This document shows positions 43,503 to 50,862 of a DNA stretch of 64,000 nucleotides, piece by piece; positions within the stretch are counted from its first letter, which is position 1; each line of letters starts with the position of its first letter. Both the position numbers and the translations under genes were made by a program. The notes beneath the pieces were generated by a model that searched no databases, was not told the DNA's origin, and saw only the letters and a list, made by a program, of their open reading frames with translations. The stretch comes from Acidobacteriaceae bacterium. GTDB taxonomy: Bacteria > Acidobacteriota > Terriglobia > Terriglobales > Acidobacteriaceae. The DNA is taken from NCBI GenBank assembly GCA_035944135.1, contig DASZBM010000010.1, positions 496,001-560,000 on the forward strand. The letters run 5' to 3'.

Positions 43503-43828
43503 TGTCCATCTTCTCCCTTCGTCGTGAATCCTCACGGATACTCCGATTGGGAGAAGGGGCGCGCAAGCCTGAATGTAGGGGGAACTCCACGCCCCAGCGT
43601 GGAAGTGGCGACACTACGCCCAATTGGTTTCCGTCTCGTTAGGTCTTAGAAAGCGCCTGCAGAACAGCGCTTGCCAGTCGAGAGTACGGAGCCCGGAGCC
43701 GGGACGAGGCGCTCTCTCAGAATTTGGCCGTTGAGCATAGCACACCGGCGGCGACAAAACATCCATCGGCTGTAACGGGACATTTTGAATCTAAAGAACG
43801 TCCCGTCACAGCCGCTACGCAGCAAACT
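43503..43828. other. Intergenic region between the PEP-CTERM-like gene and the DoxX gene
   Basis: About 325 bases with no supported gene. It contains a small stem TCCACGC/GCGTGGA (43591-43608) and a long inverted repeat (43768-43813) close to the 3' end of the doxX-like gene. The short open frames here are unsupported by codon character. Confidence 0.6.
43768..43813 (-). repeat. Long imperfect hairpin downstream of the DoxX-like gene
   Basis: GGCTGTAACGGGAC pairs with GTCCCGTCACAGCC with one A/C mismatch (13 of 14 pairs) across an 18-base AT-rich loop. Located 15 bases after the stop of the DoxX-like gene. It may act as a terminator, or be a solo palindromic mobile element. Confidence 0.6.
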
Positions 43829-44278
43829 TCACGCCCGTGCGCCCGACGCCGAAACGCTGCTCTCACGCTGGACGGGACCGCTCTTCGTCGCAGGAAAGAG
43901 TGTGCCGACGACACGACTGGGAGGCCGCAGCGCCCACGACGCGACAGTAATACCGGCAAGGACGAGCGGCACGATGACGTGAAACGCGCTTCCTCTGACT
44001 GCGGCGTTCGATGCCGCCGCCCCGGTCAGGTCAAAGAAAATACCCGCATACGCCCATTCCTTCAGTCGCGGGAATCGCGGCACGAGTATCGCGATCGGCC
44101 CCAGCACCTTCCAGACGCCCAATATGGTCACGAAGTACGCCGGGTAGCCCAGGAGGTGCACAAAGCCGTAGACCGTGCCCCGCACATGGGCCACTTGGGC
44201 GATGCCGCCGCCGCCGATAAAAAACGCTACGAGTATGGTCGTAATCCAATACGCAACATTTCTTCCCTTGGTAGTCAT
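43829..44278 (-). CDS. DoxX-like membrane protein
   Basis: A 149-residue inner-membrane protein with four hydrophobic segments: YWITTILVAFFIGGGGIAQV, FVTILGVWKVLGPIAILVPR, the segment near WAYAGIFFDLTGAAASNAA and IVPLVLAGITVASWAL. This order is typical of DoxX-like proteins. The ATG at 44278 has GGGAGG upstream and overlaps the SRPBCC stop by four bases. It is the last gene of the regulator-SRPBCC-DoxX operon, a frequent combination in soil bacteria whose function is unknown. Confidence 0.88.
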   Translation of the reverse strand: MTTKGRNVAYWITTILVAFFIGGGGIAQVAHVRGTVYGFVHLLGYPAYFVTILGVWKVLGPIAILVPRFPRLKEWAYAGIFFDLTGAAASNAAVRGSAFHVIVPLVLAGITVASWALRPPSRVVGTLFPATKSGPVQRESSVSASGARA

Positions 44279-44712
44279 TCCATCCTCCCAACCACCTTCT
44301 CCAACTCGCCCAGGAATCTCTGCCAACCGTACTGCGCACCCTTGTACGCCGTCTGCTGATCCGCGCTGAACCCCGAGTGCTCCATGCGAACCTGAGTCCC
44401 GCCATCCGCCGGCGTCAACGTGAACAGCACTACCGACTCCATCCCCAGAGTCCCCCAGCTGTACGAGAGCCGTTTCATCGGCTCAACCACCAGCACTTCG
44501 CATTCGATAATGCCATTCCAGTTCGGCACTGCCGGCGCGCGGAATTGAAACCTCCGTCCTACCTCCGGCTGGAAGTCGTTGTCCATCAGCCACTGTGCCA
44601 CCAGTGGGCTCTCGGTGAGCGCACGCCACAGCTTCTCAGGCGCATGCGGAAACACTCTCTCAATCACAACGCTTCGGGTCTGTTCTGCTGCATCGCTCCG
44701 CTCTACTGTCAT
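44275..44712 (-). CDS. SRPBCC/AHSA1-type ligand-binding protein
   Basis: A 145-residue START-like protein. The hallmarks are VVIERVFPHAPEKLWRALTE, AQWLMDNDFQPEVGRRFQFR, LSYSWGTLGMESVVLFTLTP and the C-terminal helix KGAQYGWQRFLGELEKVV. Such AHSA1-domain proteins bind hydrophobic small molecules. The start overlaps the stop of the HTH regulator by four bases, so the three genes are translationally coupled. Confidence 0.9.
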   Translation of the reverse strand: MTVERSDAAEQTRSVVIERVFPHAPEKLWRALTESPLVAQWLMDNDFQPEVGRRFQFRAPAVPNWNGIIECEVLVVEPMKRLSYSWGTLGMESVVLFTLTPADGGTQVRMEHSGFSADQQTAYKGAQYGWQRFLGELEKVVGRME

Positions 44713-45035
44713 CGCTCCATCCTTTCCAAAACGTCTTCAAGTCGATCAAACCGCTCGCGCCAGAACGCGCCATACATTTTCAACCACTCCACGACAGGCC
44801 CCAGCGACTCCGGCTCCGCTCGATAGTGTGTCTCGCGTCCCGCCCGCCGGTGACGAACCAGCTTCGCGCGCTTCAGCACCGTCAGGTGCTTCGACACGGC
44901 CGGCTGCGAAACACCCGCATACCGCGTCAGAGCATGCACCGTCTGCTCGCCCTGCCGCGTCAGCTCCTCAAAGATGGCCCTGCGGGTCGGATCGGCAAGT
45001 GCGCGGAACACGTAATTCGTATTCGTCAGTGTCAC
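44709..45035 (-). CDS. ArsR-family transcriptional regulator
   Basis: A 108-residue winged-helix regulator. VFRALADPTRRAIFEELTRQ, the recognition helix region VSQPAVSKHLTVLKRAKLVR and the wing RHRRAGRETHYRAEP are typical of ArsR/SmtB proteins that lack metal-binding cysteines; the C-terminal helix (WLKMYGAFWRERFDRLEDVL) is the dimer arm of the subgroup linked to SRPBCC genes. The start is GTG 45035 without a ribosome-binding site; a consensus promoter and an 11-bp palindrome lie immediately upstream. It probably represses its own operon. Confidence 0.92.
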   Translation of the reverse strand: MTLTNTNYVFRALADPTRRAIFEELTRQGEQTVHALTRYAGVSQPAVSKHLTVLKRAKLVRHRRAGRETHYRAEPESLGPVVEWLKMYGAFWRERFDRLEDVLERMER

Positions 45036-45040
45036 GCCCC

Positions 45041-45064
45041 AACCATAACCAAATGGTTATGGTT
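45041..45064. promoter_or_regulatory. Perfect palindromic operator of the ArsR-type regulator
   Basis: AACCATAACCA and TGGTTATGGTT are exact inverted repeats with two bases between. The palindrome fills the spacer and -10 of the promoter below, so a dimer bound here would block RNA polymerase. This is the expected layout for autorepression by an ArsR protein. Confidence 0.75.
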
Positions 45065-45070
45065 TGTCAA
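45042..45070 (-). promoter_or_regulatory. Sigma-70 promoter of the regulator operon
   Basis: Read on the minus strand: TTGACA (45065-45070), a 17-base spacer, TATGGT (45042-45047), then six bases and the GTG start. A transcript starting seven bases after the -10 would begin on the start codon, so the message is probably leaderless. Confidence 0.75.
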
Positions 45071-45095
45071 GGCCCGATCCTTCTCAAATTCGTTA

Positions 45096-45180
45096 CCACC
45101 CAAATCCGTCTTCCCACCCAAATCCGTCATCCTGAGCGGAGCCGGTTCACACCGTGAACCGGCGAAGTCGAAGGACCCCT
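45096..45180. repeat. Composite intergenic repeat with a 10-bp palindrome
   Basis: CCACCCAAATCCGTC occurs twice (45096-45110 and 45114-45128). The second copy runs into GTCATCCTGAGCGGA, then a perfect stem GCCGGTTCAC/GTGAACCGGC with a three-base loop (45141-45163), then GAAGTCGAAGGACCCC. This matches the GTCATCCTGAGCG...GAAGGACCC interspersed repeat seen in many acidobacterial genomes, here with an inserted palindrome. Confidence 0.7.
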
Positions 45181-45266
45181 AGAATTGCCCCGACCATCAA
45201 TTGCAGCCCGAACCTTTCAGCCACGGATCTCCCTCCGACCCGCCGCGATATCCTTGCTTCAGCCCC

Positions 45267-45515
45267 ATGGGACGCAATCTCTACATCCTCGCCGCCACCA
45301 TCGGCATCTTCGCCCTGATCTCCTTCGCGCTCTCCTTCACCAACATCGCGCAGGTTCCCGGCTCCCCCGGCGACGTCCGCCTCTGGCGCACCACCTCCAT
45401 CGCGCTGGTCTTCCTCGGCCTGGTCATCGCCCTCGGCGGCATCCTCTCCCAGCTCTTCGAGCAGGCCGAGCGCCGCTCCACCGAACAGCGCCGCCAGCGC
45501 CGTCGCCGCCGCTAG
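45267..45515 (+). CDS. Small membrane protein of unknown function
   Basis: An 82-residue protein starting MGRNLYILAATIGIFALISF. Two hydrophobic helices (about 5-24 and 43-65) flank a short periplasmic-type loop, and the C-terminus is very rich in Arg (RRSTEQRRQRRRRR), so it lies on the cytoplasmic side. I prefer ATG 45267 to the longer frame from 45201, whose first 22 residues are proline-rich and lie in the repeat-flanked leader. No ribosome-binding site is clear. Function unknown. Confidence 0.6.
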   Translation: MGRNLYILAATIGIFALISFALSFTNIAQVPGSPGDVRLWRTTSIALVFLGLVIALGGILSQLFEQAERRSTEQRRQRRRRR

Positions 45516-45709
45516 TCCAAAGCACCGCCTGACGGGCCGGATGCACTGAACTTGACAAAAGGCTCCTCCCGCGACCCCCGTCCGGTCCCTTCGCTTAAGG
45601 CTTGGATCACTTGAGGTCCGGGCCTAAAATACCTGCTTTGAAGATTTTGCGCAAAAACAGGGGGGAGGGGAGGGGTGCCGAATAGAATAAAACGATTGGA
45701 GCAGAAACG

Positions 45710-46087
45710 ATGTTTGAGGTGACAGTTCAGGATACGTTTTCCTCAGGTCACTACCTGCGCGACTACTACGGAAAGTGCGAGAACCCGCACGGGCACAATT
45801 ACCGCGTCGTCGTCACCCTCATCGGCGAGCAGCTCGAGCCCAACGGCCTCCTCCTGGACTTCAAGCTCCTTAAGCGCATCCTCCAGCCCACCATCCATTA
45901 CCTCGACCACAACATGATCAACGACCTCGAGCCGTTCACCTCGGTTAACCCGTCGGCCGAGAACCTCGCAAAATATTTCTTCGATCGCACCTCGGCGGAA
46001 CTCCTCGAGATGACCGCTGGCCGAGTCCGCGTGAAGGACTGCGTGATCTGGGAGACGGATACCAGCTTCGCCCGCTATTACGAGTAA
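45710..46087 (+). CDS. queD: 6-carboxytetrahydropterin synthase QueD
   Basis: A 125-residue enzyme of the PTPS family. Zinc ligands are His14 (SSGHYLRD) and His28 and His30 (NPHGHNYRV), and Cys23 (GKCENPHG) is the catalytic thiol of the QueD type. It converts dihydroneopterin triphosphate to 6-carboxytetrahydropterin in the pathway to queuosine and 7-deazaguanine bases. GGAG lies nine bases before the ATG. queC, queE and queF are not in the window. Confidence 0.9.
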   Translation: MFEVTVQDTFSSGHYLRDYYGKCENPHGHNYRVVVTLIGEQLEPNGLLLDFKLLKRILQPTIHYLDHNMINDLEPFTSVNPSAENLAKYFFDRTSAELLEMTAGRVRVKDCVIWETDTSFARYYE

Positions 46088-46145
46088 CCGCTACAATCGT
46101 CGGAAGGGCTCGAGCCCGAGACCCCATTCACCAGAAGGCCCGCTC

Positions 46146-46691
46146 ATGATTGCCTACATCGTTCTCATCCTCGCCGCGCTCAGCCGCTTCGTTCCGCACG
46201 CGCTGCACGGCACCGGCATGAACTTCACCGCCGTCGGCGCCGGCCTGTTGTTCTTCGGCTCCCGCCGCCCGCGCTGGCAGGCCGTCAGCGCCGTCGCCAT
46301 CCTTGCGGTGGCGGACTTCTGCCTCACCCGGTTCGTATATGGCTATCCGTTCCAGATGCGTGAGTATCTCGTGACGTGGGTCTGGTACGCCGCTGTCTGC
46401 CTGCTTGCTTACGGCCTGCTGCGCAAGGTCACGGCTCTGCGTGTTGTGGCCAGTGTTCTGGCTTCGGCAACCAGCTTCTTCCTGCTCAGCAACCTTGTGG
46501 TGTGGTTTGGCAGCGGGATGTATCCGCACAGCGCCTCAGGGATTGCCGCGTGCTACGCTGCCGCGCTGCCCTTCTATGCCAATGACCTGGTTTCGACCGG
46601 AGTGCTGTCCGCGGCGCTATTTGGCCTGCCGGTGCTTGCCGCGAAGCTGACCTACGCCGCACACGCGCACCACAACCAACCGCTCGCCTAG
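46146..46691 (+). CDS. DUF6580-type membrane protein
   Basis: A 181-residue protein with about five hydrophobic helices. NFTAVGAGLLFFGSRRPRWQ, VADFCLTRFVYGYPF and FLLSNLVVWFGSGMYPHSAS match DUF6580; the overall shape resembles the substrate-binding S components of ECF vitamin transporters. It lies 58 bases downstream of queD and could carry a queuosine precursor, but this rests on position alone. A TACAAT hexamer at 46091-46096 may provide its own promoter. Confidence 0.78.
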   Translation: MIAYIVLILAALSRFVPHALHGTGMNFTAVGAGLLFFGSRRPRWQAVSAVAILAVADFCLTRFVYGYPFQMREYLVTWVWYAAVCLLAYGLLRKVTALRVVASVLASATSFFLLSNLVVWFGSGMYPHSASGIAACYAAALPFYANDLVSTGVLSAALFGLPVLAAKLTYAAHAHHNQPLA

Positions 46692-46700
46692 ATCAAAGCT

Positions 46701-47357
46701 TTACGCCTCCTCTTCGACCGGCAGCCGAACTCCACGGCGCCGGTCGAATACTTTGCGGATCATGTAGAACGCAATCAGGAAGAGCGCTCCGGAGATGAGT
46801 CCGATGGCCATGGCGAGGTGCTCGTGGAAGAAGCGTCGAGTCGAGTGGAAGAGCTTCGGTCCGAAGTAGATGTAGAGAATCGACGCGACCACAAACTGGA
46901 CCATCTTGCCGCAGAAAATAGCGAGCACGAAGGCGAGGGGTTTCATCTCGAACACGCCAGCGGCGAACTCAAAAAGCTTGAGGGGAAACGGCGGCGGGCA
47001 CATTGCGGGGATCATCATCGCCAGGAACTCCTGGTTTTCGAAGCGGTCCCGCATGCGCTCGTAGCGCTCTCGGTTGATGCGTTTGAGCAGGAAGAGCTCG
47101 CCGCCTGCGCGGCCGATGTAGAACGGCACGAGTGACCCGATGGCCGACGCCGCGGCTGCGATCAGGCAGTAGATGAGGAACTTGCGGTGGTCGGTAGCGA
47201 CGTAGCCGATGACGACGCCGTCCATGGAGACGGGGATGGGAATCAGGGCGGAGTCGATGAAGGCCAGGCCGCCGACACCCCAGACGCCAAGCGGCTTCAT
47301 CACCGCAAAGAGCATCCCTGAAAACTTATGCAGCAGCGCTATCGGTCCAAGTTTCAC
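46701..47357 (-). CDS. VTT/DedA-like membrane protein
   Basis: A 218-residue inner-membrane protein of the VTT (SNARE-associated) family. LAFIDSALIPIPVSMDGVVI carries the conserved acidic and proline residues of the re-entrant loop, SAIGSLVPFYIGRAGGEL the glycine-rich helix, and PPFPLKLFEFAAGVFEM the second loop. Related DedA/YqaA proteins act in lipid flipping and membrane-potential maintenance. Start is GTG 47357; a TAAAAT lies eight bases upstream and no ribosome-binding site is visible. Confidence 0.85.
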   Translation of the reverse strand: MKLGPIALLHKFSGMLFAVMKPLGVWGVGGLAFIDSALIPIPVSMDGVVIGYVATDHRKFLIYCLIAAAASAIGSLVPFYIGRAGGELFLLKRINRERYERMRDRFENQEFLAMMIPAMCPPPFPLKLFEFAAGVFEMKPLAFVLAIFCGKMVQFVVASILYIYFGPKLFHSTRRFFHEHLAMAIGLISGALFLIAFYMIRKVFDRRRGVRLPVEEEA

Positions 47358-47414
47358 AAATACCCATTTTACGTTCGAGCAGCTCCGCTTCGAGCCGCTA
47401 TGTCCGGCGTTTGT

Positions 47415-47921
47415 CTAGTTTCGATGCTCAGTGTGTCCGGCCAGCAGTTCGAGGGCGTGGGGCAGCAGGTGCAGAATCGCGTTAAGGCCGTTCTCTGCGC
47501 CGGAGGGACTTCCGGGGAGGTTGATGATCAGCGCGCGGCCGGCGATGCCACAGACCCCGCGGCTAAGCGCTGCAAAGGGCGTCTGCTCGATGCCGTGAAG
47601 GCGGATCTGTTCGGCGATCCCGGGGACGAGGCGCTCACAGACGTCGAGTGTAGCCTCCGGGGTGACGTCGCGCTCTGCGAGGCCAGTGCCTCCAGTGGTT
47701 AGAACGAGGTCGGCGCGTTGTGCCGCGTCGCGCAGTGCGCTCGCGAGTTGTTTGCGGTTGTCCGGGAGAACCTTTGAATCAATGACTTGCACCCCCGTCA
47801 GCGTTAGCAGATCGACAAGCAGAGGGCCGGAGATGTCCTCCTGTGTTCCGGCAGCGCAACGGTCGCTGGCGGTAATCACGATAGAGGTTCTTCCCGTCAA
47901 AGAAGGTGCTGTTTGTTGCAT
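47415..47921 (-). CDS. mogA: Molybdopterin adenylyltransferase MogA/MoaB-type
   Basis: A 168-residue protein of the MoeA/MogA GTP-binding-like fold. The signature TTGGTGLAERDVTPEAT lies at about 76-92 and INLPGSPSGAENGLNAIL at about 136; SDRCAAGTQEDISGPLLVDL is the usual N-terminal strand and helix. It adenylylates molybdopterin before MoeA (19131) inserts molybdate, but is 27 kb away from moeA-moaC. TATCCT lies six bases before the ATG, with no ribosome-binding site. Confidence 0.9.
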   Translation of the reverse strand: MQQTAPSLTGRTSIVITASDRCAAGTQEDISGPLLVDLLTLTGVQVIDSKVLPDNRKQLASALRDAAQRADLVLTTGGTGLAERDVTPEATLDVCERLVPGIAEQIRLHGIEQTPFAALSRGVCGIAGRALIINLPGSPSGAENGLNAILHLLPHALELLAGHTEHRN

Positions 47922-47927
47922 TTACCG

Positions 47928-47933
47928 AGGATA
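47928..47933 (-). promoter_or_regulatory. Candidate -10 element of mogA
   Basis: TATCCT (minus strand) ends six bases before the ATG. It matches four of six consensus positions, so the call is weak on its own; it fits the wider pattern of -10-like boxes next to starts. Confidence 0.25.
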
Positions 47934-48094
47934 GCCGAGGTGCGTCTCGCGCTGCGGGCTGCTCAGCCTTAACTGAACGAAAGATGAGAGAATAAAGAAG
48001 CCAGCATCGGCTCGGTCTGGCGACGGTACCGGCGGTGTTCGATCGACCCGCAACATTCCTTGATGGCCGTCCGTCACAGACGAAGTAGCTCACG

Positions 48095-49228
48095 ATGCGT
48101 TTGATTACCCCCACCGACCCGGAACAGCCACGCCCTGAGACAGAGGGGAACGAATCCGCGCCCAGACGCGCAGGCGATGGTCCGGTAAGCTTCGTTCCGC
48201 ACGATGAAAACGGCGCGACGGGACGGCCGCCGGTGCGCATTCGTACCGGGCGCTATGGCGAGATCGACGAGCACGAGCTGATCCATCTGCTGGACTCGAT
48301 CGAGGACGAGCGGGCGCGCAGCCGATTCCGCGAATCGATCTATATCTCACTGTTCATCTGGATCGCGATTGCGTGGCTGGTGCTGTACGGGCCGAGGTAC
48401 CTTTGGCATGCGCCGAAGCTGGTGACGCCGTTCGAGGTGCTGAAAGAGCGCGAGCTGACGCAGTTGAATCTGCCGCAGCTTCATGCGCCGCCGCCCTCTG
48501 TGCCGAGAGCGCAGCCGAAGATTGATAACCACACTCTCGAACACTTGAGATCGATGGAGCCGCCCGCGAAGGCCGCGCCTCCGCCACCAGCCGTGGCGGC
48601 GAATCCGAAGATTGCGCCGACGCCGGCGCCGTCGATCACGAATGCGGCCCCCCCTGTGCCCTCGCCGGCGTTGCCGCTGCCGAATGCACCGCAGCCCACA
48701 CCGCGGTCTGCGCCACCGGTGGTCGGTGAGGCGCCGACGCCGCAGCCGAGCACGAGGCCGAACTTCAACGCGCCCAATAACCCGGAGAGCTCGATGAATG
48801 TGGGGCGTGGCCGAGGTGAGGACTATGGTGCGCCCCGTGGTGGTGGATCGTCCCCGCTGAGTTTTGGCAAAGACGTGGAGATTCTCTCTGACCAGCAGGG
48901 GGTGGATTTCAACCCCTACATCCGCCGAATCCTCGCTGACATCCGCCGCAACTGGATCCCGCTTATCCCGGAGGAGTGCAGGCCCCCTCTGTCGAAACAG
49001 GGAGAGGTGTTGATTCGATTTAGCATCCTTCCAGATGGGCGGATTGGGCTGCCAAATGGACAACAGGGTGGGATGTGGCTTGATGGATCGACGCATGACG
49101 ACGCGATCAATCGCTCGGCGTGGGGATCGATCACGAGCGAAGGCCAGTTTCCGCCATTGCCGAAGGAATTCCACGGTCCGAACCTGGAGCTGCGGATTCA
49201 CTACTACGTCAACAAACCGGTGGAGTAA
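48095..49228 (+). CDS. TonB-like energy-transducer protein
   Basis: A 377-residue protein. An unusually long cytoplasmic N-terminus (about 82 residues, with ELIHLLDSIEDERARSRFRE) precedes one membrane helix (IYISLFIWIAIAWLVLYG), then a proline-rich periplasmic linker of about 130 residues and a C-terminal domain with the TonB/TolA-like pattern (NPYIRRILADIRRNWIPLIP, LIRFSILPDGRIGLP, PLPKEFHGPNLELRIHYYVN). It could energise outer-membrane receptors such as the one at 11315. It is closely followed by a small membrane protein gene and miaA. Confidence 0.8.
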   Translation: MRLITPTDPEQPRPETEGNESAPRRAGDGPVSFVPHDENGATGRPPVRIRTGRYGEIDEHELIHLLDSIEDERARSRFRESIYISLFIWIAIAWLVLYGPRYLWHAPKLVTPFEVLKERELTQLNLPQLHAPPPSVPRAQPKIDNHTLEHLRSMEPPAKAAPPPPAVAANPKIAPTPAPSITNAAPPVPSPALPLPNAPQPTPRSAPPVVGEAPTPQPSTRPNFNAPNNPESSMNVGRGRGEDYGAPRGGGSSPLSFGKDVEILSDQQGVDFNPYIRRILADIRRNWIPLIPEECRPPLSKQGEVLIRFSILPDGRIGLPNGQQGGMWLDGSTHDDAINRSAWGSITSEGQFPPLPKEFHGPNLELRIHYYVNKPVE

Positions 49229-49231
49229 CGC

Positions 49232-49462
49232 GTGACGCGGAGTGCAGGGCATCGTGCAGAGCCGCCGCGTCCGCCGTCTCTGAGCGAGCGCGATCACCGC
49301 GATGAGCGGGCGCGCAAGGTGAGACTGAACGCGCGTGTCGGGCGGGAGCAACTGAGTCTGTTGCGCGGGCTTATTCTGCTGGCTGTGCTGATCCTGATTG
49401 CGAGTCTGGTAAGAGCGGGATTCGGCCGGTTGTTTGTGCCAGGCTGGTGGCGGCAGTGGTGA
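49232..49462 (+). CDS. Small single-span membrane protein between TonB-like and miaA
   Basis: A 76-residue frame beginning GTG three bases after the TonB-like stop. A charged N-terminal half rich in Arg and Glu is followed by one hydrophobic helix (LLRGLILLAVLILIASLV) and the short end GRLFVPGWWRQW. The tight spacing, the 16-base overlap with miaA and the well-formed membrane helix support a real gene, but no family is recognised and the start is not ATG, so this is a moderate call. Confidence 0.55.
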   Translation: MTRSAGHRAEPPRPPSLSERDHRDERARKVRLNARVGREQLSLLRGLILLAVLILIASLVRAGFGRLFVPGWWRQW

Positions 49463-50418
49463 AGCCTGCCGAGCCGAAGATCGCGGAAGAGCTCTATCCA
49501 CTGGTGGTCATTGTGGGACCGACAGCGAGCGGAAAGACTGCGCTTGCGCTGCATCTGGCGGAGCACTTCGAAGGTGAGATTGTGAGCTGCGATGCAGTTG
49601 CGGTTTATCGCGGGCTGGATGTGGGGTCAGCGAAGCCGACAGCCGACGAGCGGGCGCGTGTGCCGCACCATGCGATCGACATTCTGGATGCAGATGAGCC
49701 CTCGACAGCGGGAGACTATGCGCGAGCGGCGCGAGCGGTGTTGGCGGAGATCAAAAGGCGTGGAAAGCTGCCGATTGTGACTGGAGGGACGGGCTTGTAT
49801 CTGCGTGCGTTGCTGGAGGGGTTGGCGCCGGCACCTGCGCGGGACGAGGAGTTGCGGGAGCGATTGCGCGAGCGGGCCGCGCGGCGTGGTCCGGAGTATC
49901 TGCACCGACTGCTGCGGCGGCTGGATCCGGCGGCAGCGGCGGCGATTCATCCGAACGATGTGCCGAAGATAATTCGCAGTATTGAGGTGACGCTGGCGGC
50001 GCGGCAGCCGCAGAGTGAACAGTGGCGCGCGGGGCGCGATCGGCTGCAGGGATTTCGCGTGCTGCAGATTGGGTTAAATCCTGCGCGAGCAGAGCTGTAT
50101 GCGCGGATTAACGAACGCGCGGCGCGAATGTTTGATGCGGGATTGATGGAGGAAACGCGTGCGGCGCAGGAGCGGTTTGGTGATGCGTGCAGGGCGTTGG
50201 CGTCGCTGGGGTATGCGCAAGCTGCGGCACTATTACGCGGGGAGATGACGCGCGCGGAGGCGATTGCGGCCGCGCAGCAGGGCCATCGCAACTATGCGAA
50301 GCGGCAGATGACGTGGTTCCGGCGAGACAAGCAGATTGAGTGGCTGGACGGATTTGGCGATGACCCAGAGGTTCAGGCGCGTGCGATGGAGTTGGTTAGC
50401 AAGCATCTCCCTGCCTGA
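49447..50418 (+). CDS. miaA: tRNA dimethylallyltransferase MiaA
   Basis: A 323-residue enzyme that adds the dimethylallyl group to A37 of tRNAs reading codons that begin with U. Walker A GPTASGKT is at residues 24-31, SCDAVAVYRGLDVGSAKPTA holds the substrate Asp, and VTGGTGLYLRALLEG and RRDKQIEWLDGF-type ends are also present. The GTG at 49447 overlaps the small membrane gene, with in-frame GTGs at 49456 and 49459 as alternatives. It converges on the DUF302 gene, with five bases between stops. Confidence 0.94.
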   Translation: MAAVVKPAEPKIAEELYPLVVIVGPTASGKTALALHLAEHFEGEIVSCDAVAVYRGLDVGSAKPTADERARVPHHAIDILDADEPSTAGDYARAARAVLAEIKRRGKLPIVTGGTGLYLRALLEGLAPAPARDEELRERLRERAARRGPEYLHRLLRRLDPAAAAAIHPNDVPKIIRSIEVTLAARQPQSEQWRAGRDRLQGFRVLQIGLNPARAELYARINERAARMFDAGLMEETRAAQERFGDACRALASLGYAQAAALLRGEMTRAEAIAAAQQGHRNYAKRQMTWFRRDKQIEWLDGFGDDPEVQARAMELVSKHLPA

Positions 50419-50423
50419 TCGCG

Positions 50424-50810
50424 CTACTGGGCCGCGGCTTTGTGAGCGAGCGTTTCAACGGCCGCGAGGTTAGCGACTAGATCAGGTGAGAAGTTATGGC
50501 GCTGCTGCAGCCATGTGGGGTCGTTCCAGAAGAGGATGGCTGTGCCGTCGGGCTCCTGGGAGACGAGGATTTTGAGTGGGAGATCGAGCGCGGCGCTGGG
50601 CGCGGAGAGCATGATGGGCGTGCCGGATTTCGGATTGCCGAAGATGAGCAGCTTGGTATTGGGCATCAGCAGACCGGCGGTTGCGGCTTCGCCGGAGTGA
50701 TCTATCAGTGCGAAGAGTTTGATGTTCTTTTCGGCGAGGAGAGCTGTGAGGCGGTTGACGATTTCGTCGACCGGTTGATGCGTGGTGATGCTGCGGATGC
50801 CACAGTCCAT
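50424..50810 (-). CDS. DUF302-domain protein
   Basis: A 128-residue protein starting MDCGIRSITTHQPVDEIVNR with AGGAG six bases before the ATG at 50810. The longer frame upstream runs into the antisense of the VWFA gene and is not coding. The pattern VDEIVNRLTALLAEKNIKLF, ALIDHSGEAATAGLLMPNTK and LLIFGNPKSGTPIML is DUF302, a small alpha/beta fold of unknown function; some relatives bind small ligands or metals. Confidence 0.88.
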   Translation of the reverse strand: MDCGIRSITTHQPVDEIVNRLTALLAEKNIKLFALIDHSGEAATAGLLMPNTKLLIFGNPKSGTPIMLSAPSAALDLPLKILVSQEPDGTAILFWNDPTWLQQRHNFSPDLVANLAAVETLAHKAAAQ

Positions 50811-50862
50811 GGAGTGCTCCTGGAGAAGTCCTGGCTCAACGGAGCCGCCTGCACAGAACAGC

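Noticed and set aside
43717-43959. An 80-residue minus-strand frame across the 3' end of the DoxX-like gene
   Set aside because: Runs through the hairpin and the DoxX coding end in another frame; no supporting features.
45516-45709. Possible preQ1 riboswitch before queD
   Set aside because: The leader has a small stem and an AAAATACC tail, but the preQ1-I core and pseudoknot pairing could not be matched.
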